Translations under genes and position numbers: made by a program
Origin: G963665925 sp050596425
GTDB lineage: Bacteria; Bacillota; Clostridia; Peptostreptococcales; Acidaminobacteraceae
Direction of reading: 5' to 3'
Assembly: GCF_050596425.1 (NCBI RefSeq)
Contig: NZ_CP192292.1
Location: 1,364,001 to 1,428,000 of the forward strand
Length of the DNA: 64,000 nt
Shown here: one piece after another, positions 36,350 to 45,715 of the stretch
Position numbering within the stretch: the stretch's first letter is position 1
How the letters are laid out: every line of letters begins with the position of its first letter
The notes under the pieces: generated by a model
Databases searched by the model: none
What the model was told of the DNA's origin: nothing
What the model saw: only the letters and a program-made list of their open reading frames with translations

Positions 36350-36476
36350 GAAACCATGGGATGAAAAAAGACGTACAGCAGTTTATATTTGCAGTTTATA
36401 AGCCAAATTTAACCGAATTCTAATACTTTTTACTATAAGTATAATGTAGAATATGGTTAGAGGTGGTGAGAAATAT

Positions 36477-37010
36477 ATGAGCACGCTAAAGGGCTATGTA
36501 CTGCGCAGTGACATTCGCTTGTATCTGCTTTTCAATAGAGAAATTCAAAACAAAATACTGGACAGACTTTTACTCGGCTTAACAAGACTCTTTGATACGC
36601 CGGCTGTGATTGCATTCGTGCTTGGTGTTTATATTTATAGTTCTAGTACCGGGCATCCCATAGGAAGACACCTGCTCTTGTTATTATGCGCGAGTGAAGG
36701 GGTTACCCATCTTATAAAGATTATAGTGAATAGGGCCAGACCCTTTGTTTCCATTCATGAAGCCCTTTTTGAATTTGTGCCACCCAAAGACGTTTACTCT
36801 TTTCCATCAGGACATACTTGCGCTGCTTTTTCCTATGCGCTGACACTGATGTTTTTCTTTCCGGCCTATAAGCTTATATGGTTGTCAATAGCAGGTCTGG
36901 TTGGTGTTTCAAGAGTTTATTTAGGGTATCATTATCCAACCGATGTTATTATTGGCGCCATGATACCCATCCTTATGAAAGCCCTATTACTAGGGTCTGG
37001 TTGGCTTTAG
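36477..37010 (+). CDS. PAP2-family membrane phosphatase
   Basis: 177 residues. The start at 36477 has AGAGGTGGTG 8 bases upstream; an earlier ATG at 36453 would overlap that site. It is a lipid phosphatase of the PAP2 superfamily, acting on phosphatidic acid, phosphatidylglycerol phosphate or undecaprenyl pyrophosphate. The three signature motifs are present: KIIVNRARP (near 80-88), PSGH (about 113-116) and SRVYLGYHYPTD (about 143-154). Five to six membrane helices are visible. It is a single-gene unit that ends in a shared terminator. Confidence 0.9.
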   Translation: MSTLKGYVLRSDIRLYLLFNREIQNKILDRLLLGLTRLFDTPAVIAFVLGVYIYSSSTGHPIGRHLLLLLCASEGVTHLIKIIVNRARPFVSIHEALFEFVPPKDVYSFPSGHTCAAFSYALTLMFFFPAYKLIWLSIAGLVGVSRVYLGYHYPTDVIIGAMIPILMKALLLGSGWL

Positions 37011-37033
37011 TGAATGAATTTAAATATAGCTAA

Positions 37034-37077
37034 AAAGCCCTAACAGATAGCGATTAACGCCATCCTGTTAGGGCTTT
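37034..37077. terminator. Bidirectional terminator
   Basis: AAAGCCCTAACAG (37034-37046) pairs with CTGTTAGGGCTTT (37065-37077) between two convergent genes. Confidence 0.85.
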
Positions 37078-37113
37078 CATATTTGGATCAAAATAAATGT
37101 CGTCTAGTAGGGT

Positions 37114-38634
37114 CTATTTGTCAAATGCACTTAGGTCAAGAGCCGTAAATTGGTCTAGATGGGCTTTTAGTTTATTAGCAATAATTTCAACACCACCATC
37201 CACGTCGGACTCAACGTTGATTGGAAGAACTGGATCATGAAGAGACAGTCTAACAAGGAACCAGCCTAGGGCATTTTCAGAAGTGCATGATAGGCGCATG
37301 CCTTCATAACTGTTTGGAACGATATTAAAGTCTGGATTGGCCTTAGCAAAATCATTGAGACTGTCTATGACATCTTGACCATAGGCCTTAAAATCATCCA
37401 GTTTTATTTTAACGCGAAACTCAGCGGCTTCTTTTGGTTCACGCAGGTCGGCAATGATTTCTGAAAGACTTTTGTTTTCTTGACGAAGCTGTGAGAGCTT
37501 GACTAGGATCTTTGTAACGATAAATGCACCATCATCAAGAAAATAGTTTTCTTTTAATGCACCATGACCAGAGGTTTCAATAGCCAGTGCACTATGGATA
37601 CCCTCCTGGTTCAAACGCACAGATTCATTGATAACATTCTTATACCCTCTTTTAAAACGATGGTGCTTGCCCCCAATAGAAGGTATAAATTCTCCTAGGC
37701 CATCTGAAGTGACTGAGTCAGTGACGATCGTTGTGCCTGGTGTGTCTGAAAGGACAATGGCACTCATGAGAGCGATGAGTCTATTTCTGTTAATGATCTT
37801 GCCGCCTTTGTCTACAATGGCTGCTCTATCAACATCCGTATCGAAAATGATCCCCAGATCTGCATTCGTTTTTATTGTTGCTTCTTGAATGGACTTCATA
37901 GCCTCAGGGTCTTCGGGGTTGGGCACATGATTTGGGAACATACCATCCGGTTCAAGATACTGGCTTCCGCCTATATCTGCGCCAAGTGGCTTGAGGACCT
38001 TATCAGCAAAGAATCCGCCGGCACCATTGCCTGCATCCACTATTATATTCAAACCATCAAGGGGTGTGTTGTAAGCGGTGGGGTGATTAACATGTTTTCT
38101 TATGTAGTCCACAAGATGGGCACCATATCGGCTGATCAAATCAAAGTTTGAAATAGAACCAACTTCCACATTTTCTGGCACTTGATACGTAGATGCGGAT
38201 GTTAGAATGGCTTTAATGTCAGGTTTATCAAGACCTCCATCCTTAGTAAAAAACTTCATGCCATTTCTATTAAAAGGCAGGTGGCTGGCTGTGATCATGA
38301 TAGCCCCATCGCACTTTGTCTCTTCAAATATTGTTGACATGAACATGGATGGTGTTGATGCAATACCACAAGAAAGTGCACTTGCTCCGTGTCCAGTGAG
38401 CCCTTTTAATACGCCACTCATAAGGTCTTCGCCGCTAATTCTTGAATCTCTACCCACTGCAATTTTTATTGACTTAGCAGGTTTGTTTGTCTTTTCTGAA
38501 ATCCATTTCACAAAAGAACCAGCAATAAGTTCCACTTCGTTTTTTGTGAGTGATACAGGTTCTCCCTCTACACCTTCAACAGCGACACCTCGTATATCTG
38601 AGCCGTTTTGCAGCTTCATCCACTTTTCAAGCAT
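37114..38634 (-). CDS. Phosphohexomutase (phosphoglucomutase/phosphomannomutase family)
   Basis: 506 residues from the ATG at 38634, which follows TAAGGAGGCAAT; the open frame extends 18 codons upstream without a ribosome binding site. It interconverts hexose-1-phosphate and hexose-6-phosphate, supplying sugar nucleotides for envelope or exopolysaccharide. The active phosphoserine loop is ITASHLPFNR (S117), the metal site is DTDVDRAA (about 235-242), and the sugar-binding loop is ETSGHGALKENYF. Length and order of the four domains fit the alpha-D-phosphohexomutase superfamily. Which sugar is used is not visible. It could feed the Pel pathway, but this is an inference from content and not from position. 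Confidence 0.92.
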   Translation of the reverse strand: MLEKWMKLQNGSDIRGVAVEGVEGEPVSLTKNEVELIAGSFVKWISEKTNKPAKSIKIAVGRDSRISGEDLMSGVLKGLTGHGASALSCGIASTPSMFMSTIFEETKCDGAIMITASHLPFNRNGMKFFTKDGGLDKPDIKAILTSASTYQVPENVEVGSISNFDLISRYGAHLVDYIRKHVNHPTAYNTPLDGLNIIVDAGNGAGGFFADKVLKPLGADIGGSQYLEPDGMFPNHVPNPEDPEAMKSIQEATIKTNADLGIIFDTDVDRAAIVDKGGKIINRNRLIALMSAIVLSDTPGTTIVTDSVTSDGLGEFIPSIGGKHHRFKRGYKNVINESVRLNQEGIHSALAIETSGHGALKENYFLDDGAFIVTKILVKLSQLRQENKSLSEIIADLREPKEAAEFRVKIKLDDFKAYGQDVIDSLNDFAKANPDFNIVPNSYEGMRLSCTSENALGWFLVRLSLHDPVLPINVESDVDGGVEIIANKLKAHLDQFTALDLSAFDK

Positions 38635-38792
38635 AATTGCCTCCTTACAATCCCTTTTAGAACGAGAAAAAAATACGTACTCAAACATTATACCGAATTT
38701 ATGGTAAAAGAAAAATAAAAAATGAAAATATAGGGACAGTCTCTGATATCATATAATAAGGTATGAGGAAAATATGATTCTGGGGTGATTCT

Positions 38793-39746
38793 TTGAAATT
38801 AATAGATATGCACTGTGACACATTCTATAGAATGAAGGAATGCTCGACAAGACAAAATATATTAAAAAATCTATTGCATGTGGATGTGGAAAAACTTAAG
38901 AAGGCCCACTCGTATCTGCAATGTTTTGCCCTTTATTCGGATGTTGAGGAATGTCATAAAAAAGGCGTGGGTCCGTGGGAGTACATTTTAGAATTGTATG
39001 CCCTTGCTAAAACAGAAATTGAGGGCACAGGTGGCCTTCTTGAAGTGGCACGCAGTATGGAAGATGCTGAGCGAATTCATAAAAACAATAAAGTGGCAGC
39101 CCTTATTACGGTTGAAGACGGTGGAATTGTTGGGACAGATATGAAAAAGCTCGATACGCTCTACAAAATGGGCATAAGAATGCTTTCCCTTACATGGAAT
39201 TATTCCAATAGTCTGGGACATCCCAACCTGCCAGAAACACGACATCTGGGGCTTACAAAGTTTGGGCGAGACCTCGTTTCAAGAATGAATGAGCTGGGCA
39301 TGGTGGTCGATGTGTCCCATTTATCAGATCAAGGATTTTGGGATATAGTTGATCAAACGCAAAGTCCTTTTGTGGCATCCCATTCCAATGCTAGGGAAGT
39401 TATGGGACATTTGAGGAATTTGGATGACGCTATGATCAAGGCTCTTGGAAATGCTGGTGGGATCATGGGGCTGAATTTTTGTCCCTATCTGGTTGCAGAC
39501 AAGAACAGCAATTTATATGTGGCTGATTTGGTTAAGCACATTCACCATGTGATCAATAAAGGTGGACGGGACTGCGCCGCTATAGGCACAGATTTTGATG
39601 GTATGAATGGGAAACTTGAGATTCAGCATATAGGAGAAATGGACAAACTTTATCAGGCATTAAGGGCATCTGGGCTTAGTGCTTGCGATGTGGACCATGT
39701 CTTCTATAAGAATGCTGAAAGGGTTTTTAAAGATGTGATGGGATAG
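38793..39746 (+). CDS. Membrane dipeptidase-like metalloprotease (peptidase family M19)
   Basis: 317 residues with a TTG start and GGGGTGATT upstream. It hydrolyses dipeptides, possibly D-amino-acid dipeptides from peptidoglycan. The family zinc ligands are visible: HxD (H7, D9 in IDMHCD), the bridging Glu in TVEDGG (about 108), the His of VDVSHLSD (about 172) and the His of ASHSN (about 194), then GTDFDG (about 268). There is no signal peptide, so despite the family name it is cytoplasmic, as is usual in clostridia. A TATAAT at 38752 may be its -10. The next gene starts 13 bases after its stop. Confidence 0.92.
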   Translation: MKLIDMHCDTFYRMKECSTRQNILKNLLHVDVEKLKKAHSYLQCFALYSDVEECHKKGVGPWEYILELYALAKTEIEGTGGLLEVARSMEDAERIHKNNKVAALITVEDGGIVGTDMKKLDTLYKMGIRMLSLTWNYSNSLGHPNLPETRHLGLTKFGRDLVSRMNELGMVVDVSHLSDQGFWDIVDQTQSPFVASHSNAREVMGHLRNLDDAMIKALGNAGGIMGLNFCPYLVADKNSNLYVADLVKHIHHVINKGGRDCAAIGTDFDGMNGKLEIQHIGEMDKLYQALRASGLSACDVDHVFYKNAERVFKDVMG

Positions 39747-39758
39747 GATCGGTGTATT

Positions 39759-40402
39759 ATGAATAAAATAGATTGGCTTTTAGACCAGCTCAAAGTGTAT
39801 TTTGAAAGTGAAGCCACAGGGCATGATTATTGGCACGCTTTACGGGTGTATAAAACAGCCCTGGCAATTGGTGAAAAAGAGGGAGGAGAGGTCAGAATTA
39901 TTCAAGCGGCTGCCCTGCTTCATGATGTGGCGGACTGGAAACTGGACAAGGATAAACAAGAAAAGGGAAGAGCCAAAATAAAGCAGTGGCTAAGTGCCCT
40001 AGATTATACAGTGGATGAACAAAAAAAGTTCATGAGATTATAGACAATATGTCATATAAGGGTGGAACAAACAAGGATAAGGTGCTTTCGTTAGAAGGTC
40101 AAGTTGTTCAAGATGCAGACCGACTGGATGCTATTGGTGCTATTGGTGTGGCGAGAACATTCGCATATGGTGGTGCCAAGGGACGACCAATGCACAATCC
40201 CGACTTGGAACCCGCTGATTTTGAGGATTTTGAAGCTTATAAAAAGCATGAAGGGGCCACGGTAAACCACTTTTATGAAAAACTCTTTAAATTGAAAGAG
40301 TTGATGAATACAAGATCAGGGAGAGTTATGGCTGAGTCAAGAGATGCTTTCATGCATGCTTTTCTTGACCAGTTTTATGCTGAGTGGGACGGATTATTAT
40401 GA
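39759..40402 (+). pseudogene. HD-domain phosphohydrolase, split by a frameshift
   Basis: Reads as one protein of about 214 residues only if a base is added in the A7 run at 40021-40027. Frame one (39759-40043) holds the N-terminal half, with HDYWHALRVYK and LLHDVADWK, the HD metal site. It then goes off frame just before its stop at 40041-40043. With eight A residues the text would run into HEIIDNMSYKGG and then the second half (to 40402), with VVQDADRLDAIGAIGVART. This matches the single-domain HD hydrolases related to E. coli YedJ. It may be a true mutation, a phase-variable tract or a sequencing error. It is co-directional with, and overlaps, the DNA glycosylase gene by 4 bases. Confidence 0.8.
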
Positions 40403-40905
40403 TAAAGTCTTTTGAACCCATTGTGGGAAAAGACCCAAAAGTTTTGATCTTAGGGTCTATGCCCAGTGTAATGTCTTTGGAAAAGTTTCAATACTATGGC
40501 CATCCGAGAAATCAGTTTTGGCCTATACTGGCCACTTTGTTCAAGGAAAAACTAGAACATCCGTCAGATGACCAGACATATTTATCAAAATTAACTTTAG
40601 TGAAAGACAGGGGCATAGCCATTTGGGATGTCCTAGACTCTTGCGAGCGGGAGGGGAGCCTAGATTCCAATATAAAAAATGAAAGTCCCAATGAGTTAAA
40701 AACATTTTTGGAGGAACACCCAACCATTAAAACTATAATTTTCAATGGAGGCAAGGCTGAAGCGTCATTTAAAAAACATTTTAAAGCCCTTTATAGGGAT
40801 AAAAGATACACATATATTAAGATGCCCTCCACAAGTCCGGCCTATACCTTGAAATTTGAAAAAAAGACCCTAGTCTGGACAAGCATTTTAAGATATTTGG
40901 ATTAA
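40399..40905 (+). CDS. DNA-deoxyinosine glycosylase (UDG superfamily family 6)
   Basis: 168 residues. The ATG at 40399 overlaps the previous stop as ATGA. It removes hypoxanthine from DNA after adenine deamination, or related mismatched bases. The active motif LILGSMPSVMS (near 17-27) and YGHPRNQFW (about 34-42) are the family fingerprint, and AIWDVLDSC and FNGGKAE are the second-loop motifs. The fold is the uracil-DNA glycosylase fold. It shares a unit with the broken HD hydrolase gene. Confidence 0.88.
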   Translation: MIKSFEPIVGKDPKVLILGSMPSVMSLEKFQYYGHPRNQFWPILATLFKEKLEHPSDDQTYLSKLTLVKDRGIAIWDVLDSCEREGSLDSNIKNESPNELKTFLEEHPTIKTIIFNGGKAEASFKKHFKALYRDKRYTYIKMPSTSPAYTLKFEKKTLVWTSILRYLD

Positions 40906-40940
40906 CTTCTGAAAAAGAAGGGGCAACTGACTATGAAAAT

Positions 40941-40983
40941 AAAGAGGGATTCGTAAGATAGATGCTTACGAATCCCTCTTTTG
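40941..40983. terminator. Bidirectional terminator
   Basis: AAAGAGGGATTCGTAAG pairs with CTTACGAATCCCTCTTT (17-bp perfect stem, 7-base loop) between convergent genes. Confidence 0.93.
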
Positions 40984-41006
40984 ATTGTTTAAAAGAATGT
41001 GAAAGA

Positions 41007-42449
41007 TTATAAGTCTTTCAGAGTTGAACGATCTGGTCTTTGAGGAAGAATTGATGAACCTTTGCCACGAAGGAGAATATCAGCTTCATCAAGCCCGGTT
41101 TCCCTTGAAATGATTTTACGAACGCGCGGGCCACAGAACTGGCCTTGACATGGTCCCATACCTGCACGTGTTCTCCTCTTAATAGCATCTAGGGAATTGA
41201 TGTCTATTCCACGATGAATGGCATCAACAATTTCAGCCTCTGTCACTTTTTCGCACCTGCAAATAATATTCTTATCAGGTGATGGGGCATCAATCTGACC
41301 ATCAAACCCATGGGTTTTTGACTGAATAATGGCCTTGCGCTCAGGATCAAAATCAGGCTTGCTTTCAAGGGAAAGTCCCTCTTCTATTAGAATATCTCTA
41401 ACATATTCTGCAATGGCCGGTGCCGATGTTAAACCTGGAGAATCAATACCACCTACATTAATAAAGCGCTTAATGGGTGAAGCTTCTATAATGAAGTCTT
41501 TGTTGTGGCTGGTTGCCCTTATGCCCGAAAATGATGTCAAGACATGCTTCATGTCAAAATCAGGCAGGGACTTTCGTGCGGTATCAACAATATGCTTTAA
41601 AATATCGGCATCTGTATCATTGTCATTTCGAACTTGGATTTCCTGTGCATTTGGTCCCAGCATTAAGTTGCCGTGATAGGTTTGCGTAACCAATATGCCT
41701 TTACCGGCATCAGTTGGTGCCTGAAATATAACTCGACTGATTTTTTTGCCTTGGATTTTGTTAAGCAGGACATACTCGCCTTTTCGAGGTGTGATGGAAA
41801 AAGTTTTTGCTCCAACCATGTCAGCCACCTTGTCGGAAAAAACGCCTGCTGCATTGATAATCCATTTGGAATGAATAGGACCTTGTGAAGTCTTGATTGA
41901 AAAATCATTATCTGTTTTATCTATAGATAGAACTTCGTGCATGAGCTTGAGGTCAACGCCGTTTGAAACAGCGTTTTCAGCCAGAGCAATAGTCATCTCA
42001 TAGGGCGATGTTACACCAGAGGCTTCGCAAAGCAAAGCCCCTCTCACCGCTGGGTTTAAATTGGGCTCTATGTCTAGTACAGCCTCACGCGATAAGTGTT
42101 TGAGGTGGTGCAGACCATTTTTATGACCACGTTCTATAAGCATTTCAATTTTTGCATCATCAGCTTCACTGAAGGATAAGACCATAGAGCCACACTTTCT
42201 GAATCCAAAATGAAGCTCAGCATCCAGTTGATCAAACATCTGGTTGCCCTTTACATTGAGAACCGCCTTTAGTGTGCCGGGTTCTGCATCGTATCCACCG
42301 TGCACAATACCACTGTTGGCCTTTGATGCACCGCATGAAACGTCGTTTTCTTTTTCTATAAGTGCAATATTTAAATTGTACTTTGATAGCTGTCTGGCGA
42401 TAGCACTGCCTACGACACCTGCACCAATAATCGCTATATCGTATATCAT
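41007..42449 (-). CDS. GlpA-like FAD-dependent dehydrogenase with BFD-type iron-sulfur domain (paralog 2)
   Basis: 480 residues from the ATG at 42449, which follows TTAAGGAGGCTCATT. The N-terminal FAD/NAD domain has IIGAGVVGSAIARQLS (Rossmann) and the DAO-fold substrate region. The C-terminal domain (about 395-455) has CRCEK, then GPCQGQFC, the four cysteines of a [2Fe-2S] BFD-like domain. It is a close relative of the product of 49475-50914 in the glycerol module (both MxYDIAxIGAGVxG and the same C-terminal domain). Glycerol-3-phosphate or a related 2-hydroxyacid (2-hydroxyglutarate-oxidase-like) is possible. A sigma-54 promoter precedes it. It is a single-gene unit. Confidence 0.9.
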   Translation of the reverse strand: MIYDIAIIGAGVVGSAIARQLSKYNLNIALIEKENDVSCGASKANSGIVHGGYDAEPGTLKAVLNVKGNQMFDQLDAELHFGFRKCGSMVLSFSEADDAKIEMLIERGHKNGLHHLKHLSREAVLDIEPNLNPAVRGALLCEASGVTSPYEMTIALAENAVSNGVDLKLMHEVLSIDKTDNDFSIKTSQGPIHSKWIINAAGVFSDKVADMVGAKTFSITPRKGEYVLLNKIQGKKISRVIFQAPTDAGKGILVTQTYHGNLMLGPNAQEIQVRNDNDTDADILKHIVDTARKSLPDFDMKHVLTSFSGIRATSHNKDFIIEASPIKRFINVGGIDSPGLTSAPAIAEYVRDILIEEGLSLESKPDFDPERKAIIQSKTHGFDGQIDAPSPDKNIICRCEKVTEAEIVDAIHRGIDINSLDAIKRRTRAGMGPCQGQFCGPRVRKIISRETGLDEADILLRGKGSSILPQRPDRSTLKDL

Positions 42450-42514
42450 AATGAGCCTCCTTAACTGGTTGTCATATATACCCATTTACTTGAAGAATAT
42501 ATACCAATTATATA

Positions 42515-42531
42515 TGCAATTTTTATGCCAA
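42515..42531 (-). promoter_or_regulatory. Sigma-54 (-24/-12) promoter of the second glpA-like gene
   Basis: On the minus strand the sequence TTGGCATAAAAATTGCAT has GG and GC exactly 10 bases apart (42528-42529 and 42516-42517). It differs from TTGGCACG-N4-TTGCW only at the CG following GGCA. The start codon is about 55 bases downstream of the predicted transcript start near 42504. Confidence 0.65.
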
Positions 42532-42629
42532 AAAGATATTATGTCAAAATTGATATTATTACAAGACGCATTTCTAGTCATCCCCATCCAGAATGAGTAT
42601 AAATACTGGGTTTAGCTTGGATGCTATTA

Positions 42630-42664
42630 AAAAAGAGGCGATGCTTGAATCATCGCCTCTTTTG
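42630..42664. terminator. Bidirectional terminator
   Basis: AAAAGAGGCGATG and CATCGCCTCTTTT form a 13-bp stem with a 7-base loop, with T-runs on both strands. It ends the lipoprotein gene on the minus strand. Confidence 0.9.
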
Positions 42665-42712
42665 ATCTGTATCTAAATGCATTTTTGTCATGTATAAGAA
42701 AATCTCAGTGGA

Positions 42713-44260
42713 CTAATAGAGCGTCATGACATCAAATATGTCATATAAATCATCATATGGCACAGTCAACGAGAGGTCATAGTCATAGGCATCAGTGAGC
42801 TCATGCTTACTAAATGACAACACAAGGCCATATTCGTCGAGGGTGAAGGACATATCCTCAGGAAGGGTATCAATGTTCTCGATGAATTTGAACTGATCAC
42901 TGTAGTTGGCTTTAAGTGATTTAAGAAGCACAGGTGAAAATACACTATGGGGTTTTCCTAGGAAGCTTTCCAATGAAACCGCCTTACCTGTTTTCATGTC
43001 AAATAAAACATTGTTTTGGGTGCTTTCATATTGTCCGTTGGGATTGGTTATACTTGCATATAGGGTTACACCATAGTAGTTTCCAACAACAAATGATCCG
43101 AAGCTGTCTTCGCTCATTCTTACCTTGCTGTTCTCAGACCATCCAAACTTATTTTCAGTGGCATGGAACCACTGTTTTATGGCAGTGTTAATCTTTTCTT
43201 CTGCTGTTGGATTATGTGGTATCTCAATCCTCTCGATGTTTCTTGATAGATTCTCTGAATAAATTGAGTCCATCTCAACGCCAAGAGAGTTTTGAAGTCC
43301 GAACGCATTATGGGACGAAATCAAATTTCCCACTTGGTCGAAGCTGTTGTTGTCATTATCAAGGTTTTCTACTAGGTCAATAAAATTGATGCTAAGCTTT
43401 CCAAAGTTTGTTTGACCATGACTTTCGGCAACATCCTTGAGCACAGTAACCAGAGGACCTTCAAGGTCGCGCCAGTACTCCATATTGATGCCTTCGATGC
43501 TATAGAACATTTCGCTGATAAGATTGTTATAGGCCGTATTCATTTGACTGGTCATGAAATCGCTTGATCTTGCGTAAATGGCTTCTTCTAGCTTTAAGAT
43601 ATCATCTGCCATTGCGGAAAAATCATGTGGGTAAGCACCATACTCGTAGTTTTGTACTTTTTTGTTCAAGTCGATCATTAAGTTGACAGACTTTGAAAGG
43701 GAATCACTAAAACCTTGAAGGCGTGTCCAATCCGTTTCAACCACAGGTGTTTCTTCATAAGTTACAATGCGCAAATAGGCATCTTTGAGATCTTCGTATT
43801 TCTTTTTAGTGACCTCATTCTCAATGTTTTCAATGTTTTCTAAACGCCACTGGTTGTCCATGTCTTGAAAACCAGTGAGTCGGTCATCGGAAATCATGTC
43901 AAACCAATCATAGCGGATCTGATTCTGTGCCAATAATAGTCTAGAAAGAACTATGTTGGCTTCATCAGGCGTCGCAAGTTCAAGATTGTCCTCCATAAAA
44001 GCAGCTATTTCAATTGCGCTCGGATTGGAGTTCATGAACTCAGAGAAGAGCTGAATAAAGGCATGCTCCTCCTTAGTAGGTGTGCTGGAAGCCTCGTTAT
44101 CAGTTGTAGATATGTCTTCTTTAGAATCTGTATCAGCAATCACCTCCTTGGTTGAGGTGTTTTCGTCTGTTGTAGATACGCTCTCAGATGAAGGGGCGCA
44201 CCCTGCTAATAGGGCCACTGTAAGACAGGTGGCTAAAGCAATTTTTAAATGCTTATTCAT
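42713..44260 (-). CDS. Lipoprotein with DUF3298-like C-terminal domain
   Basis: 515 residues. A lipoprotein signal with lipobox LAGC (C21) directs it to the outer face of the membrane. A Ser/Thr/Glu-rich linker (about 22-65) is followed by a long helical region (about 70-330) and a C-terminal domain (about 345-515). That domain resembles the DUF3298/RsiV-like fold (NVLFDMKTGKAVSLESFLG, then FTLDEYGLVLSFSKHELTDAYDY and LTVPYDDL). Such domains bind lysozyme or envelope ligands in some proteins. I cannot assign a ligand. AGGAGATTTT precedes the ATG. Confidence 0.75.
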   Translation of the reverse strand: MNKHLKIALATCLTVALLAGCAPSSESVSTTDENTSTKEVIADTDSKEDISTTDNEASSTPTKEEHAFIQLFSEFMNSNPSAIEIAAFMEDNLELATPDEANIVLSRLLLAQNQIRYDWFDMISDDRLTGFQDMDNQWRLENIENIENEVTKKKYEDLKDAYLRIVTYEETPVVETDWTRLQGFSDSLSKSVNLMIDLNKKVQNYEYGAYPHDFSAMADDILKLEEAIYARSSDFMTSQMNTAYNNLISEMFYSIEGINMEYWRDLEGPLVTVLKDVAESHGQTNFGKLSINFIDLVENLDNDNNSFDQVGNLISSHNAFGLQNSLGVEMDSIYSENLSRNIERIEIPHNPTAEEKINTAIKQWFHATENKFGWSENSKVRMSEDSFGSFVVGNYYGVTLYASITNPNGQYESTQNNVLFDMKTGKAVSLESFLGKPHSVFSPVLLKSLKANYSDQFKFIENIDTLPEDMSFTLDEYGLVLSFSKHELTDAYDYDLSLTVPYDDLYDIFDVMTLY

Positions 44261-44283
44261 AAAATCTCCTTTCGATCGTCCTA

Positions 44284-44297
44284 TTGATTGTAATCAA
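44284..44297. promoter_or_regulatory. Perfect FNR-type palindrome TTGATTGTAATCAA
   Basis: Matches the Fnr consensus TTGAT-N4-ATCAA exactly. It lies 24 bases upstream of the lipoprotein start, in the 87-base gap behind the MATE gene. Without a mapped promoter the direction of control is not known. A chance match is possible. Confidence 0.4.
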
Positions 44298-44347
44298 AAG
44301 ATGTGTACGTTTTGTGTAAAAAGGCTTAAAAAGTCCTTAATCGGAGT

Positions 44348-45697
44348 TTATACATGAATCTCAGTCCATTTGTGACTGTTAAATCGCTTCAATATGATGG
44401 CGTTAAATACAAGGAACGAAATGATTTCAGCTATCCAAAGGCCTGAAACACCATATTCTAGCCAAATAATGGTTAGGTAAGAAAATGGGACAAAAATAAC
44501 CCAAAGTCTAAGCATGGTAATGACCATGACTGTTCTTGTGTCTCCCGCACCTCTAAGGCCACCAGATATTCCAATCATAAAGTTAAGTAGTGGCTGGTTG
44601 ACTGCCATTAAAATCATAGTGGACATGGAGGATTCTATAACAGCAAGGTCCGTTGTAAATATACTCAATATGGGCCGTCTGAATACTAAGAAAAGCAGGC
44701 AGGCAAAGCATCCCCAAGCTATGGATAGGCCATAAGAAACTGTGCCGACAGAGATGGCCTTGTCCCTGTCATTTTCACCAAGAGATTTTCCTACAAGTGT
44801 TGCAGCAGCTATAGAAATGCCAACCGCTGGCATGAAGGATATGGATTCAATGTTTATAAGTATTCGAAAAGCGGCTTCTGAAGCTGTTTCTAGCTTGGAT
44901 ATAAATACCCCAACAACCAGAAAGGATGTTTGCATTAGTCCCTGTTCCATGGCACCAGGGAGACTGATACGTACAAGGGGTTTGATAATGTCTTCTTGGA
45001 ACTTCATAAGTGACACCTTTAGGTGAACCCGTTCATGAAGTCTAAAGCAAATAAATATATAGGCCAGTACAGCTAGTATTCTAGAGAGAGAGGTTGAAAG
45101 CGCAGCGCCTGCAATGCCCATTTCCGGGAATATCCATACGCCTTTAATAAGAACATAGTTGCCTATGATGTTAAGGACATTGGCCACCCCTGTAATGACC
45201 ATAGGAGAAAATGTATCGCCAGCGCCTCTTAAAACAGAAGCAAAAGAAAAGGATAAAAACATGGCGAGCATACCATAAGCAATTATTGAAAAGTATGCAT
45301 CAATCATCTGTGTCACTTCAGGTGTTGTATCAAATATCATGAAAATTTCGTCTTTAAATAGAAGAGAAAGTGTCATAACAACCAGGCCGATGATACCATT
45401 TAAAAGAACGGTTTGGCTTCCGATTCTATTTAGGCGGTCAAAGTTTTCTTCACCATAACTTCGAGACACAAGGGCTGTGGCCCCGGTGTTAAATGATGTG
45501 AAGACAAATATCAGCGTGTACATAATGCTGTTGGCAAAACCAGCAGCAGCCAAGCCAGAATCGCCTATGAAGCGGCTGATCATGATGGTATCAGCCACAC
45601 CAAGCATTGTGTTAAGTGCCATTTCAACAATTGCGGGCATAGCCATTGTAAGAATACTGAATATTAATGTGCGTTTAGAAATGATGTTTTTTAGCAT
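44348..45697 (-). CDS. MATE-family multidrug efflux transporter
   Basis: 449 residues with 12 membrane helices, a proton- or sodium-coupled exporter of cationic drugs or metabolites. MATE hallmarks: paired repeats with a SFNTGATALVSRSYGEE loop (near 67-83) and the matching IGISGGLRGAGDT near the end of the second half, and VLRGAGDTFSPM (about 156). AAAGGAGGGCTT precedes the ATG. It has its own promoter and an operator-like repeat in the leader, and is followed after 87 bases by the lipoprotein gene. Confidence 0.93.
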   Translation of the reverse strand: MLKNIISKRTLIFSILTMAMPAIVEMALNTMLGVADTIMISRFIGDSGLAAAGFANSIMYTLIFVFTSFNTGATALVSRSYGEENFDRLNRIGSQTVLLNGIIGLVVMTLSLLFKDEIFMIFDTTPEVTQMIDAYFSIIAYGMLAMFLSFSFASVLRGAGDTFSPMVITGVANVLNIIGNYVLIKGVWIFPEMGIAGAALSTSLSRILAVLAYIFICFRLHERVHLKVSLMKFQEDIIKPLVRISLPGAMEQGLMQTSFLVVGVFISKLETASEAAFRILINIESISFMPAVGISIAAATLVGKSLGENDRDKAISVGTVSYGLSIAWGCFACLLFLVFRRPILSIFTTDLAVIESSMSTMILMAVNQPLLNFMIGISGGLRGAGDTRTVMVITMLRLWVIFVPFSYLTIIWLEYGVSGLWIAEIISFLVFNAIILKRFNSHKWTEIHV

Positions 45698-45715
45698 AAG
45701 CCCTCCTTTGTGTTT

